Below, piece by piece: positions 1 to 7,875 of a DNA stretch of 64,000 nt; position 1 is the first letter of the stretch, and every line of letters begins with the position of its first letter. This DNA comes from Deinococcus sp. KNUC1210 (GTDB lineage: Bacteria > Deinococcota > Deinococci > Deinococcales > Deinococcaceae). Below the pieces are notes generated by a model. It did no database searches, was not told the DNA's origin, and was given only the letters and a program-made list of their open reading frames with translations. The position numbers and the translations under genes were made by a program. Where the stretch lies: contig NZ_CP092190.1 of assembly GCF_022344005.1 (NCBI RefSeq), positions 1,302,001 to 1,366,000 on the forward strand, written 5' to 3'.

Positions 1-215
1 TTGGCGTTGGTGCCTGCACCGCCGGTCACGGTGGCGTTGTCCACCTTCACGCCGGGGTACTTGGCCTCGTACTGCTTGATGAGGGCGGCAAGCGCGGGAC
101 CTTCGTCGCCGGCCCACCACGAGAAGATTTCCAGTTTGCCAGCGGCCTGCGCGGCACTGGCAAGCAGAGCAGCGGCGGTCACAGCGACGAGGGCGGTCTT
201 GGTACGGTTTTTCAT
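1..215 (-). CDS. Sugar ABC transporter substrate-binding protein (N-terminus only)
   Basis: Only the first 71 codons are in the window; the gene runs off the left edge. The start is set by GGAGG five to six bases before the ATG. The first ~24 residues form a Sec signal peptide (basic start, Ala/Val-rich core, AQA-A cleavage site). The mature part begins [20 protein letters not shown], typical of family 1 carbohydrate-binding proteins that deliver sugars to an ABC permease. It lies 60 bp downstream of, and co-directional with, a ROK repressor, which suggests that regulator controls this sugar uptake operon. The sugar cannot be told from this fragment. Confidence 0.85.
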   Translation of the reverse strand, partial: MKNRTKTALVAVTAAALLASAAQAAGKLEIFSWWAGDEGPALAALIKQYEAKYPGVKVDNATVTGGAGTNA

Positions 216-275
216 GAATGTTCCTCCAGAACAGAAATAAACAGATTCGGTCAAACCAGCTGAAACTCGGAGCGA

Positions 276-1661
276 TCAGACGACATCGGATTCACCAGCA
301 GCCAGAGGCGGCGCACGCGAACCCGAATGAAGCTGAAAGGCTCCCCTGCTGGGCAGCAGGTCGCCCGCCGAGCGCTCTGGCTGCGATTCGCCCAGCGCCG
401 CCGGCACGCTTCCGGCTCTGGCTGCGGGTGCTCCTGGCCGCTGGGCACGGCTCACACGGGTCAACTGGCCGATGCCTTCGGGCGACAGCAGGGATTCGAG
501 CATCATCACGCCCGCGCCCAGCACGCCGATATCGCGGCCCAGGGTACTGGCGACAATCTGCACGTTCCCCCGGTTCACCTGCATGGCGCGTTCCTCGACC
601 ACCTGACGCACCGCCCGCAGCAGCGGCTCTCCGGCAGCTGCCATCTGCCCACCAAAGACCACAGCCGCCGGGTTGAAGAGATTCAGGGTGGTGGTGATCG
701 CCACGCCCAGATGCCGCCCGACCTCGCCCCACAGTTCGCGGGCCAGCGGATCGGTGTGGCTCAGCCGTGTCAGCTCGCTCATGCTGCTCGTTTCGGTCAG
801 GGCGGTGCTGGGGTAGCGGTGCAGGCGCGTCCTCATCTTGGCCAGCACCACACCGGCAGCAGCGTAACTTTCCAGGCTGCCCGGGTTTCCGCTGCGGCCC
901 AGCGGCCCCTGCTCGTTGATGCTGATATGCCCGATTTCACCCGCGCCGCCACTCACGCCCCGGTGCAGCCTCCCACCGAGCAGCACGCCCGCTCCGATGC
1001 CGGTGGCGACCTTCAGGTAGATCAGATCGGGCGTGCCCTGCAATTCGCCGAATTTCCACTCGGCCAGCACACCCAGATTGGCGTCGTTATCGACCAGCAC
1101 CGGGGTCTGAAAATACCGCCCCAGCGCACGCGCCACGTTTTCGCCGTCCCAGCCGGTCATATTGGGCGGGCGCACCACTTCACCCGTGCGGAAATCGACC
1201 GGGCCGGGAACACCCACGCCCACCGCTGCCAGCCGCGATTCCGTCATGCCCGACGCTTCCAGCACTTCCAAAGCCATCTGGCGAATCAGCGGGTAGGTGG
1301 CGTCGGGTCCCATGCCGATCTCGTAGGGCCGCTCGCTGCTCGCCAGCACGGCGCAGCGCAGATTCAGCAGCGCCACCCGCAGATGGCTGGCTCCCAGATC
1401 GACCGCCAGCAGACAGGCCGCGTCCTGATTCAGCGACAGCATCGTGGCCCGCCGTCCTACCGACGCGCTCACCCGCGCTTCACCCTCGCACACCAGCCCC
1501 GCCGCGAGCAGGTCGTGCACGATGCTGCTGATGGCGCTGCGCGACAGCCCGACCTGACGAGACAGATCGATCCTCGGCGCAGACTGCTGCCAGAGCAGGC
1601 GCAACAGCAGCAGACTGTGCTGAACTCGCACGGCAGCCATGTCGAGAACGTCATACTTCAT
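276..1661 (-). CDS. ROK-family transcriptional repressor (NagC/XylR type)
   Basis: 461 residues. The N-terminal ~60 residues form a winged helix-turn-helix (VGLSRSAISSIVHDLLAAGL), followed by a ROK sugar-kinase-like fold with the phosphate-binding segment LAVDLGASHLRVALL (about 84-98) and VDNDANLGVLAEW. The usual ROK zinc motif CxCGxxGCxE reads GRSGNPGSLE here, so all three cysteines are gone and zinc binding is unlikely. About 65 residues of low-complexity Ala/Arg/Pro-rich tail follow the fold. The start is chosen by GGAG before ATG 1661; an in-frame upstream start is possible but has no ribosome site. It precedes a sugar-binding protein gene and probably represses that operon and itself. 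Confidence 0.85.
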   Translation of the reverse strand: MKYDVLDMAAVRVQHSLLLLRLLWQQSAPRIDLSRQVGLSRSAISSIVHDLLAAGLVCEGEARVSASVGRRATMLSLNQDAACLLAVDLGASHLRVALLNLRCAVLASSERPYEIGMGPDATYPLIRQMALEVLEASGMTESRLAAVGVGVPGPVDFRTGEVVRPPNMTGWDGENVARALGRYFQTPVLVDNDANLGVLAEWKFGELQGTPDLIYLKVATGIGAGVLLGGRLHRGVSGGAGEIGHISINEQGPLGRSGNPGSLESYAAAGVVLAKMRTRLHRYPSTALTETSSMSELTRLSHTDPLARELWGEVGRHLGVAITTTLNLFNPAAVVFGGQMAAAGEPLLRAVRQVVEERAMQVNRGNVQIVASTLGRDIGVLGAGVMMLESLLSPEGIGQLTRVSRAQRPGAPAARAGSVPAALGESQPERSAGDLLPSRGAFQLHSGSRAPPLAAGESDVV

Positions 1662-1761
1662 GCGACTCCAAGGAACCGGGAGAGGGCGAAGAGGGCAGCA
1701 TTCCCAAGCGCTCTGAGGCGTTTGAGTACAGCATTTAACTCGGGTGGATTTGTCTGACATC

Positions 1762-1800
1762 AAGGTAGGGTGAGGGCATTTTGTTTGTCAAATGGACAAA
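1762..1800 (-). promoter_or_regulatory. Promoter and palindromic operator of the ROK gene
   Basis: TTTGTCAAATGGACAAA at 1784-1800 is an inverted repeat (TTTGTC/GACAAA). Read on the minus strand it contains TTGACA (1791-1786), and a weak -10 TACCTT lies 18 bp further on (1767-1762). A palindrome on the -35 box of a ROK gene fits autorepression. The operator role is inferred. Confidence 0.5.
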
Positions 1801-1880
1801 TGATTGTAATGGGGGTAGAGCGGCCCGGTTGAGCAGAGATCCTGGCAACGAGCGCCTTTCTGCTGAGGAAGCCGCCCCTT

Positions 1881-1886
1881 TAGACT
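1881..1886 (+). promoter_or_regulatory. -10 box of a leaderless transcript
   Basis: TAGACT, then 6 nt, then the ATG at 1893. The transcript would start at the initiation codon; no ribosome-binding site is visible. Confidence 0.6.
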
Positions 1887-1892
1887 GACGAC

Positions 1893-2258
1893 ATGAGCAA
1901 GCCGACCGAAGTGAGCGTGCAGATGTTCGGCACGAAGAAATCGAGCGCTACCCGCGCTGCCGAGCGCTTTTTCAAGGAGCGGCGCGTCAAGGTCATCTTC
2001 GTGGATCTGGGACAGCGGCCCATTGCCAAAGGGGAACTCGGACGCTTCGTGCAGAAATTCGGCCTGACCGCGCTGCTGGACATGGACGGCAAGAAATACG
2101 AGCAGCTGGGCCTCGCCTACCTGAGAATCAGCGAGGAAAGCCTGCTCGAACGCGTGATCGCCAACCCCGAACTGCTGAAGCTGCCGCTGGTGCGCGGCGG
2201 CAAGACCCTCAGCTACGGTGAGGACGTCGCTGCCTGGGGTGCCATGCTGGGCAGTTGA
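1893..2258 (+). CDS. ArsC/Spx-family thioredoxin-fold protein without cysteine
   Basis: 121 residues, the usual length of ArsC/Spx-family proteins. The opening SVQMFGTKKSSATRAAERFF aligns with the ArsC/Spx signature in which a catalytic cysteine sits near the first helix (CxxC or CxxS). Here that stretch is GTKKSS and the whole protein contains no cysteine. It also has the late family segment LPLVRGGKTLSYGED (the LxRP region). Arsenate reduction is therefore not possible by the known mechanism. A structural or regulatory role, like Spx binding RNA polymerase, is only a guess. Single gene with a leaderless promoter. Confidence 0.75.
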   Translation: MSKPTEVSVQMFGTKKSSATRAAERFFKERRVKVIFVDLGQRPIAKGELGRFVQKFGLTALLDMDGKKYEQLGLAYLRISEESLLERVIANPELLKLPLVRGGKTLSYGEDVAAWGAMLGS

Positions 2259-2671
2259 GCAGCGTGTGGGTGGAGAGCGGCTGATTCTGGTCGTGGGCGA
2301 CTAACGTTTTTACTGGCAGGATCAGTTGGGACGGCCCCTCCCTCTCTCTTGCCTCATCAGCGCGTCTCTGTTCCTGAATGTTGGCAATCTCGGTCGGGGG
2401 CGGCCCCTCCCTCTCTCTTGCTTCATCAGCGCGTCTCTGTTCCTGAATGTTGGCAATCTCGGTCGGGGGCGGCCCCTCCCTCTCTCTTGCTTCATCAGCG
2501 CGTCTCTGTTCCTGAATGTTGGCAATCTCGGTCGGGGGCGGCCCCTCCCTCTCTCTTGCCTCATCAGCGCGTCTCTGTTCCTGAATGTTCCTGATCAAAC
2601 CCTAAGAACACTCTCTAGAGCTGGCCTTCTATTTTCAGGTCACGGTCAGGGTCAGGCGGCAAGATACACCC
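2259..2671. other. Gene-free stretch of ~410 bp holding a tandem repeat
   Basis: No gene is credible here. Open frames run through the repeat on both strands because the 69-bp period is a multiple of three. They lack ribosome sites and the G/C-ending codons of neighbouring genes. A promoter for the next gene must lie between 2590 and 2671 but no clear -35/-10 pair stands out. Confidence 0.6.
2326..2590. repeat. Tandem array, 69-bp unit, ~3.9 copies
   Basis: The anchor CGGCCCCTCCCTCTCTC occurs at 2332, 2401, 2470 and 2539, exactly 69 bp apart. Units are near identical (one C/T difference in TTGCCTCATC/TTGCTTCATC, and the first unit begins differently). The last copy stops at CTGAATGTT. There are no spacers between units, so this is not a CRISPR array. 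It sits between two convergent-free plus-strand genes. Confidence 0.95.
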
Positions 2672-3586
2672 ATGAAAAAGACCCTGATGACCGCTCTGGT
2701 ACCCTCGCTGCTGGCTTTGACGCTTCCGCTGGCGATGGGCACCACCCTCGCCGCCCCCAAGATCTCGGCGCAGAGCATTATCGTCAACCCGGTGCAGACC
2801 AGCCTGGGTGTGAAGGTCTGGACCGACCGCGACAGCAGCGGCCAGAACACCCCCAACTACTACGTCGGCGACCGGATTCGGATCTACACCAGCGTCAACC
2901 AGGACGCCTACGTCTATCTCTTCAATGTCGATCCCACCGGCAAGGTCGATCTGATCCTTCCCAACCGGTATGCGGGCGGAGCCAACTTCGTGCGGGCAGG
3001 CGTGACCAAGGCCTTCCCCAGCAGCCAGGACCGCTTCACCTTCGACATCGCCGCGCCCTATGGCCTCAACAAGGTGCTGGCACTGGCCTCGACCACCAAG
3101 CTCAATCTGAACGACATCGCCAACTTTCAGAGCCAGAATGCCCAGGCCACCGGCTTTGCCGACGTGAAGGTGAACGGCCAGCAGCAGCTCGCCCAGGCCC
3201 TCAGCATCGTGGTCAACCCGGTGCAGAACCCGGTGCCCCAGAACAGCTGGATCACCGATGTGGCCTTCTACAACGTGGCTGGAGGCTCTGCCGTGAGCCA
3301 GCCTCAGCCCGTGCCGGTTCCGGTGCAGCCGGTCGCCAGCGAACTGCCCCCTTACAGCGTGACGCAGCAGACCGAGTGGCGCACCGCGTTCGACAGCGCC
3401 CGCAGCGCCAACGAGGTCTACAGCTACTACGCCTCCGAGTTGCAGCGCCAGGGCTACGTGCAGACCGATAGCCGTCAGGACCGTGGCCGTCTGTCGGGCC
3501 AGTTCCAGAAGTCGGGCAGCGTCGCTGAACTGCGCGTGAATCAGGCCGGGCAGCACTTCGACATCGTGATCCTGAAGCGCTCGTAA
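2672..3586 (+). CDS. Secreted DUF4384-domain protein
   Basis: 304 residues. Signal peptide at about 1-28 ([10 protein letters not shown], Leu/Ala core, TLAA-P). The DUF4384-like region follows (about 60-150: [34 protein letters not shown]), a fold found in envelope and S-layer-associated proteins. The phrase VNPVQ occurs twice (SIIVNPVQ near 37 and SIVVNPVQ near 182). A proline/valine linker leads to a ~75-residue C-terminal domain. No ribosome site precedes the ATG; the start is fixed by the signal peptide. Exact function unknown; envelope location is inferred. A strong hairpin follows the gene. Confidence 0.75.
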   Translation: MKKTLMTALVPSLLALTLPLAMGTTLAAPKISAQSIIVNPVQTSLGVKVWTDRDSSGQNTPNYYVGDRIRIYTSVNQDAYVYLFNVDPTGKVDLILPNRYAGGANFVRAGVTKAFPSSQDRFTFDIAAPYGLNKVLALASTTKLNLNDIANFQSQNAQATGFADVKVNGQQQLAQALSIVVNPVQNPVPQNSWITDVAFYNVAGGSAVSQPQPVPVPVQPVASELPPYSVTQQTEWRTAFDSARSANEVYSYYASELQRQGYVQTDSRQDRGRLSGQFQKSGSVAELRVNQAGQHFDIVILKRS

Positions 3587-3620
3587 CAGCTGCATCAGAC
3601 GCCAGAGCCTAGAAACAACA

Positions 3621-3660
3621 GCAGAGCAGGCCCACCAGATTCGGTGGGCCTGCTCTCTGC
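3621..3660. terminator. Bidirectional hairpin terminator
   Basis: GCAGAGCAGGCCCACC pairs with GGTGGGCCTGCTCTCTGC around a short AGATTC loop. It lies between convergent genes ending at 3586 and 3687 and can serve both. Confidence 0.85.
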
Positions 3661-3686
3661 TTTCCTGCTGGGAACTGCTGACGGCT

Positions 3687-5480
3687 TTACTTCACCGTCA
3701 GGGTGATCTTGCCGGCCACGTCGCTCTTGCCCGCCTCGCTGATCGAGTAGGTGACGGTGCCCTTGCCGGGGTTGCTGGTGTAGCTCCAGCCACAGGTACT
3801 GTCGAGCGACACCGTCCTGCTGCCGATCTGACGGGTGCCGCGCAGCACGCTGATCTCGTATTTCTGCCCACTGCCCACGCCACCGAAGCGGTACGGCGCA
3901 CTGACCGTCTGGCCGTCCTTGATCGAGAGCGAGAAAGGCTTGGTGCAGGTCGCGGTGCTGGCTCCGGCTGCTGCCGCCGCGATGGTGGTCTGGACGCTGC
4001 CGAGTTCGGTGCCGTCCTGCCCCTTCACGCTGTAGGTGTGCGCTCCGGCAACAGGGCTGGGCACATCCAGCGTCCAGGTTCCGTCGGCCCCCACCGTCAC
4101 CTTGCCCAGGCTGGTGCCGTCCTCGAAGATTTCCAGCACGTCGCCGGGCTTGCCGTTGCCCTTCATGGTGAAGGCTCCGGCGGGCAGGCTGGCCCCGGCT
4201 GCCGGGAAGCTCACGGCGAACGTACCGCCCGCAGCCTGCACAGCGGCCTGGACTGTGGTCTTCAGGCTGCCCAGATCAAGGCCGCCCGGTCCCTTGACGC
4301 TGAAGGTGTGAGCGCCGAGCGCCAGCTTGGGCAGCGTCAGGCTCCACTTGCCGTCGGCACCCACCGTGGCCTTGCCGAGCGAAACGCCGTTCTCGAAGAT
4401 GTCGAGCACGTCGCCGGGCTTGCCCAGTCCTTCCAGCGTGAAGCCGCCGTCTGGCAGCAGCGCCGAAGCCGCCGGAGTGACGAAGCTCAGTGGCTGCGCC
4501 GCCGTCAGCTTCAGGTCGAGCGTCTGGTCGTTGCCCGACTCGGCCAGCGCGTAGGTGTGGTCGCCTGCTGCGGCGCTCGGCACTGTCAGGCTGTAGGTGC
4601 CGTCGTCGGCGACCTTGGTGGTGCCCACCGCTGCGCCGTTCTCCTTCAGCGTCACGGTTTCCCCGGCGGTGCCGGTTCCCTTCACACTGAAGGGGCTGGT
4701 GACGGTCGTTCCGCCCACAGGGTCCACGACGGCGAACGGCGTCTTGGGCTTTCCTGCCAGCAGAAAGCAGCCGCCGAGCAGCAACAGTAGCAGCAGCGGC
4801 AACATCCAGAGCCAGCCGAAGCCGGGTTTACGTCCTAGCGCCTGATTGCTGTGCGGCATCGTACCCGTCGGACCGTTGTACACCGGAGCACTGACCGGAA
4901 TCGGAGGCGTCGCAACGCTGACCGGCCGACTTGGCGGCACCGCAGCAGAGCTGACCGTGGGGGCTACGTCGGCCGCCAGCTTGCCCAGCCCCACCGTTCC
5001 GGCCAGTCCAGCCGTGCCCGCGAGCCCGGCGAAAAGGCCGCCCAGCCCAGCCGCGTTCAGGCCCTGGCTGCGGGCGTGCTTGCCCAGCCAGCCCAGAATC
5101 AGCGGCAACACCATCTGCATCAGGCCCTGGACGCTGCCGCCGCTCACGCCGGTCTGTTCGGATACACGCCGGACCTCGCTGTCGAGCGACGAGCCCAGCA
5201 CTTCGGGCAGCAGCGTCACGCCCGCCTGACGAAGCCGCTGCGTGCCGCTGTCGTTGGCAATAAGGTCCTGCACCGTGCCCTGCGGCACCTGACCCGCCAT
5301 GTCGAGCAGCTTCTGGGCACCGCCGGGCAGATGAACCTGCCTCGCCAGAGCGCCGAGTTGCAGAGGCAGGATCGCCTCGCCCACATTCCGGGCCTGGGCC
5401 GCTCCCAGACCGAGCACGCTGCCCAGCCTTTCCATCACCGTACCGCCCAGTTCGTTTTGCAAGAGTTCCAGAATATTCAT
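3687..5480 (-). CDS. DUF937 membrane protein with Ig-like repeats
   Basis: 597 residues. Residues ~1-170 are a DUF937 (YidB-like) helical region (MNILELLQNELGGTVMERLG). A Gly/Pro/Val linker leads to one membrane segment at about 238-260 (WLWMLPLLLLLLLGG). At least three Ig-like repeats follow, two of them near copies sharing GKPGDVL(D/E)IFE(N/D)G and (T)VGADG(K/T)W. A final domain contains two cysteines that could form a disulphide. The start has AAGGAG before ATG 5480. The likely topology is a cytoplasmic N-terminus and a stalk outside the membrane. Function unknown; the repeats suggest an adhesion or envelope-structural role. Confidence 0.75.
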   Translation of the reverse strand: MNILELLQNELGGTVMERLGSVLGLGAAQARNVGEAILPLQLGALARQVHLPGGAQKLLDMAGQVPQGTVQDLIANDSGTQRLRQAGVTLLPEVLGSSLDSEVRRVSEQTGVSGGSVQGLMQMVLPLILGWLGKHARSQGLNAAGLGGLFAGLAGTAGLAGTVGLGKLAADVAPTVSSAAVPPSRPVSVATPPIPVSAPVYNGPTGTMPHSNQALGRKPGFGWLWMLPLLLLLLLGGCFLLAGKPKTPFAVVDPVGGTTVTSPFSVKGTGTAGETVTLKENGAAVGTTKVADDGTYSLTVPSAAAGDHTYALAESGNDQTLDLKLTAAQPLSFVTPAASALLPDGGFTLEGLGKPGDVLDIFENGVSLGKATVGADGKWSLTLPKLALGAHTFSVKGPGGLDLGSLKTTVQAAVQAAGGTFAVSFPAAGASLPAGAFTMKGNGKPGDVLEIFEDGTSLGKVTVGADGTWTLDVPSPVAGAHTYSVKGQDGTELGSVQTTIAAAAAGASTATCTKPFSLSIKDGQTVSAPYRFGGVGSGQKYEISVLRGTRQIGSRTVSLDSTCGWSYTSNPGKGTVTYSISEAGKSDVAGKITLTVK

Positions 5481-5562
5481 TGTTCTCCTTGATTCTTGGT
5501 GCAGCCGCGCCGAAACACGCACCGTTTTACCGACCTGCATGCATCTGGGGCCATATCGATAG

Positions 5563-5577
5563 ACTTTTCGGAAAAGT
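5563..5577. promoter_or_regulatory. Perfect palindrome upstream of the DUF937 gene
   Basis: ACTTTTC-G-GAAAAGT, 7-bp arms, in the 241-bp divergent region between the DUF937 and epimerase genes. It looks like a dimeric-regulator site, but no regulator is assigned. Confidence 0.4.
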
Positions 5578-5709
5578 TCCATCAGTCTCAGGCCTGTCCA
5601 TCACTGCGCCCATCAGTATGAACGAGCGGCGAAGAAAACGTGCGATTTCTTATAAGCCTTCCTGGAACAATGCATGGAAAATGCGCGGCAGCTTCAACGG
5701 ACACGGCGT

Positions 5710-5715
5710 TACAGT
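5710..5715 (+). promoter_or_regulatory. -10 box of a leaderless transcript
   Basis: TACAGT, 6 nt before ATG 5722. It supports this start over an in-frame ATG at 5674. Confidence 0.6.
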
Positions 5716-5721
5716 GGCAGC

Positions 5722-6546
5722 ATGAACGAGCCACACAGAACCCGGGTCCTGCTGACCGGCGCGGCGGGCGAGATCGGCAGCGCTCTGCGCGAACAGCTGC
5801 GCGACCACTTCGACTTCATCCTGAGCGATCTGCGCGAGATACCCGACCTGCGCGAGGATGAAACGTTTCGGCAGGCAGACCTGCGCGATCTGGAGCAGGT
5901 CCGCCGAGCCATGGAAGGCGCACAGGCGGTGATTCATCTGGGCGGCATTCCCGACGAGCACACCTACGAGATGATCCGGGCCGGCAATATGGACGGCACC
6001 CAGCACGTCCTGGCAGCAGCCCAGGAACAGGGTGTGCAGCGGGTGGCGTTCGCGTCGAGCATCCACGCCGTCGGGTATTACCCGCGCACCGAGCAGGTCG
6101 GCCCACAGATGCCGGTGCGCCCCGACACCTACTACGGCGTCAGCAAGGTCTTCGGGGAGGCGCTGGGACGTATGTATTTCGAGCGCTACGGGCTGGAATT
6201 CGTGGCGGTCCGCATCTGTTCGTTTCAGCAGCTTCCTAGAGATGCCCGCCACCTCAGCACCTGGCTCAGCCCCAGAGACGCCGCCCAGCTGTTCCGGCGC
6301 AGCCTGGACGCCGAAGGAGTCGGCTTTCTGACGGTGGCGGGCATCAGTGGCAACACCCGCCGCTGGATGACCCCGGAGGGCTGGGACGTGCTGGGTTATG
6401 TGCCGCAGGACGACGCCGAACAGTACGCCAGCACGCTGGAGCACGTGCACGGCGACCCGGCCAGCCGCAGCGAGCGCTTTCAGGGCGGCATCTTTACCGA
6501 AGCCGACTATCTGGGCCGGGCGAAGCCGTCCACCGAACAGCCCTGA
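5722..6546 (+). CDS. NAD-dependent sugar dehydrogenase/epimerase, uronate-dehydrogenase-like
   Basis: 274 residues, extended short-chain dehydrogenase fold. The NAD-binding segment LLTGAAGEIGSALREQL lies at about 9-25. The catalytic YYGVSK (YxxxK) is near 135-140, with Ser in FASSIHAVG before it. Further matches to recalled uronate dehydrogenases are RDARHLSTWLSPRD, the segment AGISGNTRRWMTPEGWDVLGY and PQDDAEQYAS. Those enzymes oxidise galacturonate or glucuronate to the aldarolactone. Substrate assignment is inference; the reductase fold is clear. Single gene, leaderless. Confidence 0.8.
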   Translation: MNEPHRTRVLLTGAAGEIGSALREQLRDHFDFILSDLREIPDLREDETFRQADLRDLEQVRRAMEGAQAVIHLGGIPDEHTYEMIRAGNMDGTQHVLAAAQEQGVQRVAFASSIHAVGYYPRTEQVGPQMPVRPDTYYGVSKVFGEALGRMYFERYGLEFVAVRICSFQQLPRDARHLSTWLSPRDAAQLFRRSLDAEGVGFLTVAGISGNTRRWMTPEGWDVLGYVPQDDAEQYASTLEHVHGDPASRSERFQGGIFTEADYLGRAKPSTEQP

Positions 6547-6668
6547 CACCATCGGCAACGTCGCAGGCGATCACGTTCGGAAGGGGCCAGATGCTGCTCC
6601 TCTGTTCGTGATCGCCTGTCTGCGGTGCACATCTGCTCACGTTCAGGCCCCCTGGCGCACCCGGCGAG

Positions 6669-6674
6669 TACAAT
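6669..6674 (+). promoter_or_regulatory. -10 box of a leaderless transcript (plsY)
   Basis: TACAAT, then 6 nt (GCGGGC), then GTG 6681. It decides the GTG start. Confidence 0.65.
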
Positions 6675-6680
6675 GCGGGC

Positions 6681-7316
6681 GTGTCCACCGGGTTGCTGAT
6701 CGTTCTGGCCGTACTGCTCTCTTACCTCCTCGGAGCCGTGCCTGCGGGCACCTGGGTCGCCCGTCTGCGCGGCGTCGATATACGCACGGTGGGATCGGGC
6801 AACAGTGGAGCCACCAACGTGCAGCGCTCGCTGGGCTGGGGGCCGGGCCTGGTGGTGGGGTGCTTCGACATCCTGAAAGGGGGGCTGGCCGTGTGGCTGG
6901 CCCGCCAGTTCCATCTCGATGAGAGCGTGGCGGCGCTGTGCGGACTGTGCGCGGTGCTGGGGCATAATTTCAGCGTCTTTTCGGGCTTCCGAGGCGGCAA
7001 GGGCGTGGCGACCAGCTTCGGCGTCCTGCTGCTGATCGACCCGCTGGCCGGGGCCGCCATCTTCCCCATCGCCTTCTGCGTGATGTACCTGACGCGCTAC
7101 GTCTCGGCGGGCAGCATGGTCGGAGCCGTGAGCGCCCTGGTCATCGAAGCGGCGCTGGGCCGCCCGTGGTGGGAACTGCTGATCTCGCTGATCCTGGCTG
7201 CCCTGATGTTCTACCAGCACCGCCAGAACATCGTGCGGCTGCGCCTGGGCACCGAGAGCAGATTCGGTCAGCGGGTGGCTGCGCCCGAGCCCAAGAGTCC
7301 GAAAGTGATGAACTGA
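6681..7316 (+). CDS. plsY: Acyl-phosphate:glycerol-3-phosphate acyltransferase
   Basis: 211 residues, GTG start. This integral membrane enzyme moves an acyl chain from acyl-phosphate to glycerol-3-phosphate, the first step of phospholipid synthesis. Conserved PlsY loops are visible: [15 protein letters not shown] and [17 protein letters not shown] near the N-terminus, [20 protein letters not shown] in the middle, and the C-terminal [17 protein letters not shown]. There are about five hydrophobic segments, and length is normal. It ends ~190 bp before the next gene and seems to be transcribed alone. Confidence 0.95.
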   Translation: MSTGLLIVLAVLLSYLLGAVPAGTWVARLRGVDIRTVGSGNSGATNVQRSLGWGPGLVVGCFDILKGGLAVWLARQFHLDESVAALCGLCAVLGHNFSVFSGFRGGKGVATSFGVLLLIDPLAGAAIFPIAFCVMYLTRYVSAGSMVGAVSALVIEAALGRPWWELLISLILAALMFYQHRQNIVRLRLGTESRFGQRVAAPEPKSPKVMN

Positions 7317-7505
7317 GCGCGAACACCGGAGGGGCGTGGGGCCGAACGACATGGCCCCGCGCCCCTTTTCCTGACAGGGTGTGTCGGTCCGGCGAGGTGG
7401 CACCAGATTCTGAAACGTTTCCATTCCGGGTGCGCTATGCTTGGGCATCTTTCACACTGCCCGGCAGGAATGCGCGTCTGCGTTCCGTGCCAGACCTGGA
7501 GTTCT

Positions 7506-7823
7506 ATGCCTGCACGCATCCGCATCTATGGTCACGAAGCCGTCTTTGCTGGCGGACACTGGACATGTCCCGACGACAGCTTGCAGGCGATGCTCGAAGG
7601 GCTGGCCGATCCACGCGCCCTGACGCCGCAGGCCGAACAGGAACACGCCACGTACTGCGCGGGCCGCTTCGGTGGCCTGATCTTTACCGAACTGGGCTGG
7701 GAAACCGCGCCGCACCCCGAAGCCGAGATCAAACTGGAAGACTTCGCGCCGCAGCGAAAGCCGGAGCGCGAAAGCAGCGGTGGCGGCGGACTGTTCGGCT
7801 TCATGCGGCGGCGCAAAGCCTGA
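7506..7823 (+). CDS. Small conserved hypothetical protein
   Basis: 105 residues, from ATG 7506 with GGAG four to five bases upstream; an in-frame ATG at 7437 would add 23 residues. The core (ARIRIYGHEAVFAGGHWTC) is compact and mixed alpha/beta by eye, then a Lys/Glu/Gly linker and the basic tail FGFMRRRKA. Two cysteines. I do not recognise the family. The upstream 190 bp holds no other gene. Confidence 0.65.
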   Translation: MPARIRIYGHEAVFAGGHWTCPDDSLQAMLEGLADPRALTPQAEQEHATYCAGRFGGLIFTELGWETAPHPEAEIKLEDFAPQRKPERESSGGGGLFGFMRRRKA

Positions 7824-7875
7824 CGGGTGTAGGCAAACACGCAGCTTCGCCCTGCCAGAGGTGGCAGAGTACGAT

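Noticed and set aside
327..1757. 476-residue plus-strand frame opposite the ROK gene
   Set aside because: Gln/Arg/His-rich shadow; the ROK frame has clear domain motifs.
2326..2590. Possible CRISPR array
   Set aside because: Units abut with no unique spacers, and no cas genes are near.
2209..2598. Minus-strand frame of 129 residues through the 69-bp repeat (repeating EIANIQEQRRADEAREREG)
   Set aside because: TTG start without a ribosome site, codons unlike neighbouring genes, and the frame exists only because 69 is divisible by three.
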